A stretch of DNA of 64,000 nucleotides from Candidatus Brevundimonas phytovorans (GTDB lineage Bacteria > Pseudomonadota > Alphaproteobacteria > Caulobacterales > Caulobacteraceae): positions 645,001 through 709,000 of the forward strand of contig CP119309.1 in the NCBI GenBank assembly GCA_029203145.1, in the 5' to 3' direction. Below are positions 27,126-36,300 of this stretch, in pieces. The translations under genes and the position numbers were made by a program. Numbering within the stretch: position 1 is the stretch's first letter; the number at the start of each line of letters is the position of its first letter. Under the pieces are notes generated by a model. The model saw only the letters and a list, made by a program, of their open reading frames with translations, did not search any database and was not told the origin of the DNA.

Positions 27126-28478
27126 TCAATGCTCCCTGCCGGCGCGCCAGAGCGTCTGGGTCAGGGGTTCCAGAAGATAGGTCAGGGCGCTGCGCTTGCG
27201 TAACGGCACCATCACCTCGGCAGGGAGGCCGGCGCGAAGACCGGACGTCCCGCGCGCCTTGTTGATCTTGGCCAGCTCGGACGGGGGGACCGTCACCTCG
27301 ACTTCGAAGTAGTGGGCGCCCGTTCTTTCATCTTCGAAGCTGTCGGCCGAGACGCGTGAAATGGCGCCTTGAAGAATTGGCAGGTTCCGGTCCTGAAGGG
27401 CCGTGAAGCGCACCTGAGTCTTCATGCCGATTTCGAGGTCGTCTGCGTCTGTGGGTGCGGCCTTTACCTCCACGACCAGAGCGCGGTCCTGTGGCACGAT
27501 CTCCATGAGGGTGGCCCCGGCTGCGGCGATGCCGCCGACAGTGAAGGCGGTCAGGCCGACGACCTTGCCGCCTGCGGGCGCACGGATCACCGAGCGGGCC
27601 ACCTGTTCACGGGTTGCGGCCAGCTTGGGCTGCAGTTCGTCCAGGCGGGCCTCGACCTCGCTGAGATGGGTGGCGACCTCCTCCAGCTTGGCCCGGTCCA
27701 GAGAGACGATCTGCAACCGGGTCTCGCCAATGGCTTCTCCGACGCGAGCTGAGTCTGCGCTCAAGGCGCCGTGCTGGCCGTCCAGTTCGGCGGCGCTTCG
27801 TTCCATGGCGCGAATGCGGTTCTTGGCGACGAAGCCGTCGGGCAGGAGTTCACGCAGCCCCTCCAGTTCCTCGGCCAGAAGTCGCTGCTGTTCGAGGTTT
27901 GAGCTCATCTGACGGCTCAGGCCGCCGACCTGCTCGGCGTGCTGGCGCATCCTCTGGCTCAGGACGGCGCGTTCGGTCTGGATGGAGGCGCGCCGCGCTT
28001 GCAGCAGTCGCTGCTGTCCTTGCAAGGCTTCGCGGCCCAGGGCCTGATCTGTTTCGGAATAGGTGGCGAACTCGATCGGTTCGGCCAGGGTCGACAGGCC
28101 GTCGCGTTCGGCGATCAGGCGGGCGCGACGCGCCAGAAGGGCGATCATCTCGCTGGTCAGACCGCGTTCGGAGGCCACCAGTTCAGGCGTGGCGATCCGC
28201 AGCAGAGGCTGACCGATCCGCACCGTCTGGCCCTCGCGGACATAGATGTCGGTGATGACGCCGCCGTCGCGATGCTGGACCACCTGCCGGTTGCCCGATA
28301 CGGCGACCATGCCCTGGGCCATGGCGCCGGCGTCGAGGGGGGTGAGGGCGGCCCAACCCAAGAGGCCGACAAAGAAGGTTCCGGCCACGATCAGACCGAT
28401 CCGCCGTTCCCAGTGGGGCGCATCCAGGTTCTCGTCGAGCGGGCTGGCCTTGGGACGGTCGCTGGAGGTTCCGGTCAT
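27126..28478 (-). CDS. type I secretion periplasmic adaptor (HlyD family)
   Basis: A 450-residue membrane fusion protein linking the inner-membrane ABC exporter to a TolC-type channel. It has a cytoplasmic N-terminus, one membrane segment (about residues 27-47), a lipoyl-like half starting 'VVQHRDGGVITDIYVREG', a long coiled-coil hairpin (about residues 130-300) and the second lipoyl half ('VIRAPAGGKVVGL'). The C-terminal beta-barrel ends '...PLTQTLWRAGREH', as in PrtE/LapC-like adaptors. It starts 4 bases after the ABC gene stop. No TolC homologue is in the window. Confidence 0.93.
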   Translation of the reverse strand: MTGTSSDRPKASPLDENLDAPHWERRIGLIVAGTFFVGLLGWAALTPLDAGAMAQGMVAVSGNRQVVQHRDGGVITDIYVREGQTVRIGQPLLRIATPELVASERGLTSEMIALLARRARLIAERDGLSTLAEPIEFATYSETDQALGREALQGQQRLLQARRASIQTERAVLSQRMRQHAEQVGGLSRQMSSNLEQQRLLAEELEGLRELLPDGFVAKNRIRAMERSAAELDGQHGALSADSARVGEAIGETRLQIVSLDRAKLEEVATHLSEVEARLDELQPKLAATREQVARSVIRAPAGGKVVGLTAFTVGGIAAAGATLMEIVPQDRALVVEVKAAPTDADDLEIGMKTQVRFTALQDRNLPILQGAISRVSADSFEDERTGAHYFEVEVTVPPSELAKINKARGTSGLRAGLPAEVMVPLRKRSALTYLLEPLTQTLWRAGREH

Positions 28479-28482
28479 ATCC

Positions 28483-30231
28483 CTACCTCGGCTTCATGGA
28501 GACGACGTTGGCGGTGGCGCGGGCGGCTTCCAGGGCGTCGCGCACCTCGGCCTGGGGCCCCTGATGTTCGATCACGCCCTGGACCAGAACCGCCAGGCGA
28601 TCGACATTTCGCAGGATAGAGGAGCGATGGGCGACGATCAGGATGGCCGCGCCTCGGGCCTTGGCGGTGTTCATAGCCTTCTGCAGGGCCTGCTCGCCTT
28701 CAGCGTCGAGCGCCGAACTGGGCTCGTCGAGGATCAGGACCTTGGGGTCGCCATAGAGAGCGCGGGCCAGAGCGATCCTCTGGGCCTGGCCGCCAGACAG
28801 GCCGCGCCCGCCCTCGCCGACGCGGGCGTTGTAGCCGCCCGGCAGATGCAGGATCATCTGGTGAACCCCGGCCTGGGTCGCGGCGTGAACCACGCCGCGC
28901 TCGATCTCGTCCTGGGGGGCGTCGCGATGGGCGGCGAAGCGGGAGATGTTCTCGCCTATGGTGCCCGCGAACAGGGCGCTGTCCTGCGGCAGGTAGCCGA
29001 TGTGGCGGGCCAGTTCCTCGGGATCCCAGTCCTGGAAGCTGGCCCCGTCGATGCGGATCTCGCCCCCGTCGGGCGACAGGGCGCCGGCGATGATCTTGGC
29101 CAGGGTGGACTTGCCCGCGCCGGAAGGCCCAACCAGACCGAGGACATCGCCGGGGATCAGCTTCAGCGACACCGAACGCAGCAGGTAGGCGCTGCCCTCA
29201 GGATTGCGCACGGCGACGCTGTTCAGCTCCACATGACCGTCCGGATCGGGCAGGGCCATGGGCGAGTGGATCAGGGCGTCGGTCCCGGCGAACAGAGTTT
29301 TCAACGTGCCGACCGCCTGCCGCGCCTGACTGATCGTGGGCCAGACCCCGACCACCTGTTCGATCGGTTGCAGGGCGCGACTGAGCAGGACCGACCCGGC
29401 AATGATGGCGCCGACTGAAATTTCTCCGCGCACGGCCAGGAAGGCGGCGACGCCGAGCGAGAGCGATTGCAGCGCCATGCGCGTGAACTTGACCAGGGCG
29501 GTGTAGCGGCTGCCGCTGAGCTGCGTCCGGGCGCCGCTCGCCAGACCATCGTGCCGGTCCTCCAACTGGCGCGCGACCATGGCGCGCCGCATCCCAAGCG
29601 CCCGGACCACGTCCGACAGGGTCAGCGAGGCGTCGTGGGCGGCGTAGGCGTTGGCGCTGGCGCGGCTGCTTTCGGCCGCGCCCCTGCGGGTGTTGCGCTC
29701 ATTGGCCAGGGCCAGCAGGAGCAGGATCACGCCCCCAGCCACGATCAGCCCGCCCAGCATCGGGTGAATCATGAAGGCGACGATCAGATAGATGGGGGTC
29801 CAGGGGATATCCATCAGGGCGATGGCGGCGGGGCCGGCCAGGGCGGTGCGCAGCCCGTCGAACTCCCGCATGGCCTGGGCCGTGGACGGCTCGCCCGGCG
29901 CGAGCCGGCGACGGACCATCAGCCGCTCAAGAATCTGGCCCGCCAGCAGTCGGTTGAGGCGCAGCGAGGCGCGCACCATGATCCGGTTGCGCATGGCGTC
30001 CAGCGCCGCCAGGGCCGCCAGGGCGAAGGCGACGATGACCGTCAGCCAGACCAGGGTGAGGACGCCGCTGGTCGGCACGACGCGGTCATAGACCTGCATC
30101 ATGTAGATGGTCGGCGCCAGATAGAGGACGTTGACCAGGGCGCTAAAGAAGGCGGCCAGCCAGAAGTAGTGTCGGCAAGCCGACAGGGCGGTCTCGAAGG
30201 GCTTAGGCAACCCACCCAAAGCAACTTTCAC
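28483..30231 (-). CDS. type I secretion ABC transporter, permease/ATPase
   Basis: A 582-residue PrtD-type exporter half with fused membrane and ATPase domains. About six membrane segments lie in residues 20-310. The nucleotide-binding domain has Walker A 'GPSGAGKST', signature 'LSGGQAQRIALARAL', Walker B 'VLILDEPSSALD' and switch His in 'VAHRSS'. There is no N-terminal C39-like domain, which matches the PrtD group that exports serralysin-like RTX proteins with C-terminal signals. Start is GTG 30231 with AGGGAGC upstream. It lies 72 bases after the peroxidase gene in the same direction, so that protein is the probable cargo. Confidence 0.93.
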   Translation of the reverse strand: MKVALGGLPKPFETALSACRHYFWLAAFFSALVNVLYLAPTIYMMQVYDRVVPTSGVLTLVWLTVIVAFALAALAALDAMRNRIMVRASLRLNRLLAGQILERLMVRRRLAPGEPSTAQAMREFDGLRTALAGPAAIALMDIPWTPIYLIVAFMIHPMLGGLIVAGGVILLLLALANERNTRRGAAESSRASANAYAAHDASLTLSDVVRALGMRRAMVARQLEDRHDGLASGARTQLSGSRYTALVKFTRMALQSLSLGVAAFLAVRGEISVGAIIAGSVLLSRALQPIEQVVGVWPTISQARQAVGTLKTLFAGTDALIHSPMALPDPDGHVELNSVAVRNPEGSAYLLRSVSLKLIPGDVLGLVGPSGAGKSTLAKIIAGALSPDGGEIRIDGASFQDWDPEELARHIGYLPQDSALFAGTIGENISRFAAHRDAPQDEIERGVVHAATQAGVHQMILHLPGGYNARVGEGGRGLSGGQAQRIALARALYGDPKVLILDEPSSALDAEGEQALQKAMNTAKARGAAILIVAHRSSILRNVDRLAVLVQGVIEHQGPQAEVRDALEAARATANVVSMKPR

Positions 30232-30303
30232 GGTTTACGCTCCCTGATCGCGCGCCGCCTGAGGGGCGCGGAACGCCGGGCGGGCGGCCCGGCCCGCGCT
30301 GGC

Positions 30304-33300
30304 TCAGCTGAGGAAATAGTCGTTGTGCAGATCGCTTCCGTCCGCATCCTCATCGCGGGCGGGAATGGTGTGGAAGTCCGTCCAGTCCCACTTGCCAAAG
30401 GGTGAGCCCCATCCAGGCTCGATCAGATCGACGAAGCGGTCGTGACCAGCACCTTCTCTGCCACCCCCGCCTCCGCCGCGGCCCCTGAACCCGGATGGGA
30501 CGATGAAGTCGTCGTCATCGAGCGGGACGCTCACGGCTGTTTCGCCGGTGGGCAGTCTGGCCACCGCGGCGGCGGCTCCGGCGAAGATGAAGGAGGAGGC
30601 GGTCAGGCCGCCGCCGGAAAAATCGGTGAGGTACATGGTCTGACCGCCGACCGTGACCGAGGCGCCCGTCGTCGTGACGGCCAAGGCGACCAGGGAGCCG
30701 AAGTTGGCCGCGGTGACGCCCAGTCCGCTGAGGTCGATCTTGTCGGCGCCGACCTTGAAGTCGGTGATCTGGTCGTCGCCGCCGAAGACGAAGACGTCGT
30801 CGCCGGACCCGCCGCTCAGAACGTCATCGCCGGCGCCGCCGTTGAGCCTGTCGTCCCCGGAGCCGCCATTGAGCCTGTCGTCGCCGGCGCCGCCGTTCAG
30901 AACATCGTCGCCGGACCCGCCATTCAGAACGTCATCGCCGGCCCCGCCGCTCAGCGTGTCATCGCCAGATCCTCCGCTCAGGGCATCGTCGCCGGCCCCG
31001 CCGTTCAGCGTGTCGTCCGTCGACCCTCCCGCCAGAACCAGGGAGGCCGCAGGCGGGGTTGTCGGCGTGACGACGGGCGGCGTGCCGACATCGGTGTCCT
31101 CATCATCATCGTCATCGTCATCGCTGGGGCCGTCGTCGTCATCATCTTCGTCGTCGTCAGGGGGAAGGACAACGTCGTCGTCGTCATCATCCTCGTCCTC
31201 ATCATCGTCGCCGTTCGCCGGCGGAGGGTTGGGCTGGAAGATGAACTCGGGAAGCTCGGTCAGCCCCGTGTTCCGCATGATGATTTCGGAGAAGGTGAGG
31301 GCGTTTCCAGCGAAGATCGAGTCGTCGAAGATCTCCAGATAGTAGAGCCGATCGCCGTGCTGCAGCCGGTTCAACTGATCCAGGAAGATATAGCCCAGGG
31401 TCGAGCCGAGCTGGCCGTGCCGGGGTTTCTCGGACAGCCCGCCGACCCACAGGTCCACGCTGTCGAAGCCGTCGGGATAGGCGGTCTTGAGCTGGAGCAG
31501 GGCCGCGTCGGTCAGGCCGTTTCGCGCCTGGAAGTCCGCCCAGCCGGTATAGGGACGCAGGCTGGCGATGCCGGTCTTCTCAAACAGTTCCGCCCGCACG
31601 GTGTTGAAGGGCGGGATGCCCACGTCGCGACCGCGGAATATGTTGAGCGCCGCCAGGTCCAGCGGGCGTCCGACCAGTTGGTTGCGCAGGGCGTTCACCA
31701 CGTCCACGTCGATGGCCTGATGCGGGGTGGCGGCGGCGCCGGCGAGGATGGAATCCACACCCAGCGACGCAAGAGTCTGAGGGCTGAGGAAGGCGTCGAC
31801 CAGCGACATCTGCTGCAGCACGCCGGCGGCGTCCACATAGCTGACGGTCTCGTTCAGCATGGAATGGCCGAAGCGGAAGGCGGCCTGAGCAAACTCCAGC
31901 GAGATGGAGGCGTCGACCGTGGGATCATAGCCCTCGAAGCCATGCTCTTCATCGTCGCCGAGACCGCCGCCCATCGCCTGGGCGAACTCGGTGAAGACGA
32001 CCCGCTGATACTCAGCGATGTTCATGATGCGCGCGGCTTCGAAATATTCTTCTTCGGTCCAGGCGCCGTTGGTCGACTCCTTCAGGCGATCGACCCAGTG
32101 GTTGTGGTTGCGTTCCCAGACCGTGTGGATCGAGGTCAGCATGAGGTTCTCATTGCCGCGCCCGTCGCCGACCACATAGTAGTGGCCGATGGCGTCCAGA
32201 TCGAGAACCGGGCCGGAGCCGGGGACGGTCTTGTAGACAGGCACGAAGTCGATCAGCAGGGGCTGGCCGGTGCCGTCGTAGTTGGTGATGTCCTCCGCCG
32301 TCAGTTCCTGGCCGCCGGTCATGATCCGGTAGTTTTCGCGGATATCGTCCAGGGTCGGCAGGGTAGGACGGCCGGTGCTGTCCAGTCCGCCGCTGAGCAG
32401 GTGGGCGGTCTGCCTCGGCTGACCATCGGGCCCGATCTCCCATTTCCGCAGCAGGGCGGTGATCGCCTCGTGCGAGCCATAGGCCTGGTTCTGATCGACA
32501 TAGGGCGAGGTGTCGTTGATGTAGCGGGCGGCGATCTCGTCGCCGTTGTTCGGAATGCCGTCCGGGTCGACCCCGGTGCCGGGCATGATGTTCGCGCGAG
32601 GGGCCGAGATCGGGAAGGAGGGCGAGCCGATCGGCATGGAGCCGGGCGCGCCCTTGTTGATGAAGTCCAGACCGTGGTCGAAATACTGGCCGAAGGCGGT
32701 CAGCAGGGCCGTGCCGCCAAAGGCGTTGGGGGTGCTTTCCTCGGCGCCGTCGCCGTCATTGTCCTGATTGGAGATCAGGTCGGAGATCTGGCGCGGGGTC
32801 AGGGTGGTCTGACGCACGCCGGACGCGCCGTCGGTATAGTAGGGGTCGGTCAGGCGAATGAAGGGCTGGCCGGCGTTGGCCAGGGTCGGGTTGGCGATAT
32901 TGTTGCCCAGGCCAGAGGCGTCGCGGATCAGGCCGTCGCGAACCATCTGCAGCAGGTCCTGGATATCCTCACTGTCCAGCGGCAGGTCGAAGGCGCTGTT
33001 GGAGGGCGGCAGGACCACGCCCTCGGCGGCCAGGCTGGGCCGGCCGAAGTAGGTCACTGTGTGACCGTTGCTCTCCAACCGTACGCTGCCGTTGGGATTA
33101 TAGGTCTTCACGTAATCGCTGAAGGTCTTGCCCTCGGCCAGTTCGATCACGTCCTGGGGCCGCAGGGCGCCGACGATGGTGTCATTGCCGCCGTTTGATC
33201 GCAGGACGACGCGGTGGGCGGACTCCATGCCCGAGATATCGACGGTGTCGTTGCCGCCGCCGTCATTGATCCTGATGGTCGAGAAGCTGAGGCTGGTAGG

Positions 33301-36300
33301 GTTGAAGTTGCCGCGCGTGGTTACGGTGTCATTGCCCGCGCCGGTGTTGATGATGATCTCCTCGATATTGTCGAGCTCGGCGATCACCACGCCATTCCGG
33401 GTCACGACGATTTCGGTCTCGGGACGGAGGCCGAGAATGCCGTCGGCCTGCGCCGCGGCGGCGGAGTAGACGACGAAGGCCTCGGCCGTGGCGTTGCCGC
33501 CGACCGTGAAGGTGTCCGTGCCGGCGCCGCCATCGACGAAGTCACGACCGTCGCCCGCATTCCACAGGATGGTGTCGTTCCCGCCGCCGGCGAGGATCAC
33601 GTCGTCGCCTTCATCCGCGTCGAACGTGCTGGCGGCGTTGTCGCCGATCAGGATGTTGGCCGCAGCGGTGCCGTTGATGGTCCCCGCCGTGTCGCGGGTG
33701 AGCGTCACCGTCGCCGTGTCCGTGGCGTTGGCGGCGCCCGAGCCGTCATTGCCCGTGTAGACAAAGGAGCCGCCGGCCCCGCCGGTGTCGGTCACGGTCA
33801 CGACGCCATTGGCGCGTGTCGCCGTGAGGCCGTTGAGGCTGCTGAGCCCGGTCATGGCGATAGTGTTGCCATCGACATCGACGTCATTGCGCAGCAGCAC
33901 CCATTCGGGGATGGCGAAGGACCCGGTTGCGACGTTGGTGATCACGCTGTCATTGTTGACCGACGGCTGATCATTGACCGCAACGACATTGACGGTGGTG
34001 CGGGCGACCTGGCTGGACAGGAAGCCGTCATTGACGGTCACCTCGATGATCCGGTCCACCGTGCCGGGGTTCTGCGATGTGTTGCGGAACTCGACGGCTT
34101 GAATCGCCGCTTGCCAGTTGGCGATGCTGGGCTCGTTGCCGGTCAGGGTGACGATGATCTGGCCGGGGACCGAGGCGTCGATCGTGCGGGTGATGTTCCC
34201 CGGCAGGTTGGTCGGCACGTCGAAGGCGTCCCCGGCCTGGGCGTTTGTCAGGACCACGCGGGCCGAGACGATCTGCTGGTCCTCGACGATCAGCGGACCG
34301 GAGGCGATGCTTTGATCGGCGCCGTCCTCGGTGAAGGTGGTCTCATAGTCTCTGGCCACTGAATCCGTGAAGGTGACGACCAGATTGTCGATGTTGACCG
34401 TCTCATTGGCGGCGGAAATGCCGGACGCCACAAAGCGGATGAAGGCGTTCTGGGTGAAGGGGCCCGTGAGCGCGATGTTCCTGTTCGCATTATTGGTCGC
34501 GCCGGTGATCAGGTCGATCTGGACCATCGCTGCCTGGGTGCCGTCCCGCGAGAAGAAGACCGTCACCGTCTCGCCGGCGTCGAGCCCATCCTCGGCCACG
34601 GAATAGGCCAGAGACGCTGACGCCTTCCCGCCCAGTTCAACGGTCCGCTGGATCTGCGCGCCGTCGCCTTGCGTGAACTGCAGGACGTTGTTGTTGCCGG
34701 CGTCGATCCGGATCTGGCCGGTCGTCACGCCGCCGCTATCATTGGCTTCGACCCAGTCGGGGTTCCAGGGCGCATTGCCGGTCGTATTGCCGAGGTTGGC
34801 GGTGTTGAAGTTGTCCGCGTATTGCCGCGTGATCTGCTGCAGGAAGAGCTCCGGCGGCGACAGGCTGACGTCGCCGTCCGCGAAGCGCAGGATTTCGATA
34901 TTGCGGATGGTGTCGGTCCCGTCGGACACGCGGTTCTGACCTGTTGCGGGGTCGATCGCCCCGACGGTCTGCACGCGGTGGACTATGGTGATGGTCCCAT
35001 CCGCGTTCGAGGTGATGTCATAGTTGGCGCGGACATCCCAATAAACGGCGACGTCATCGCCGCTGTCGTCCTGCTTGATCTCGCGCACGATGTGGAGTTG
35101 GGCCGGGGTGATGGCGCGCTCGAACATCCAGGTCGACAGCGCCTTGGTCACGCCGCCGAGCGTCACATTGTCCTTGAGGCTGTTGATCGTGGCGATTTCG
35201 GCGCCGGCCGCGTCGCGGATCGAAATCCGCACGTTGAGCCAGGCATCGCCGTCGATGACGTCATCGCCGCCACGACCTTCAATGATGTCGCTGCCGCCGC
35301 CGCCCAGCAGGATGTTCCCGCCGACGAAGACAGACTTCACATCCCCTGTGCTGTCGGCCCAATAGGGGCGCGTCGTCATCAGATTGGGGGTGATGATCTG
35401 GTCCAGACCCGCGATGCGGTTGATGCCGGCCTGGTCCAGTTCATGCCCGACCATGGTGCCCTCGGCCCCGGCGAGGACGCTTCCGGCATCGGCCGGCGCC
35501 CCGCGATCATCGCCCCAGAGCCGATCATCCTTGTTCCAGCCGGACAGCGCTTCGACGGCGTCGAAGCGATTGCGCAGGATGTCGGCCGCGTCGGTGGTGA
35601 AGATCGGCTTCGTCAGATCCGCATTGGCCGCAATAGTGCTGCCTTTGTGAATCGCCCAGTCGAAACCGAACATCCCCTCGTTGCGCATGACGCTTTCGCC
35701 CTGGACCATGATGTCGTCGCCGGACTCGGCGTCGAAGTCATGCTCGTCCGAGCCCGCGAACATCACGTCGTGGCCGATGATGGTCGAGTTGAAGAACAGT
35801 TCCGAGTTGTCGCCGGCGGTGGTGTCGAAGCCGCCGCCGCCCTCGATCCAGTCGTCGCCCTCATTGCCCAGCAGGAAGTCGACGCCGTCTCCGCCCAGGA
35901 TGAAGTCGTCGCCCTGGCCGCCGAACACCTCGGTGTCGTCGACGCCGACGAAGAAGACGTCCTTGCCGGTCCCGCCCATCAGGATGTCGAGGCCGTTGGA
36001 GTTGGCGATGACGTCATTGCCGCCTTCGCCTTTCAGAAAGTCGCCCGAGTCGCCGCTGTCGGTGATGATATCGTCGCCGTCGCCGCCATTGACGAGGTCC
36101 ACGCCCGCGCCGGCCTCGATCCGGTCATTGCCGGCCCCGCCCCAGATGGAGTCGTCGCCGAAATCGGTGATGATGGTGTCATTGCCGGTGGTGCCGCCGA
36201 TCGAGACGTGCTCGCCGCCCGTGAAGCGCAGGAAATTTTCATCCACGCCGGCGGTCAGCGGGTCGTCGCGCTGCACCTTGCCGCGCCCGAGGCCCTCGAG

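Noticed and set aside
30232..30303. GC-rich inverted repeats between the peroxidase and ABC genes
   Set aside because: Several overlapping weak pairings are possible in this G/C-only stretch and there is no T-tract, so a terminator or attenuator call is not supported.
30785..31035. The regular 27-base repeats looked at first like a CRISPR or satellite array
   Set aside because: They are in-frame RTX nonapeptide codons with no unique spacers.
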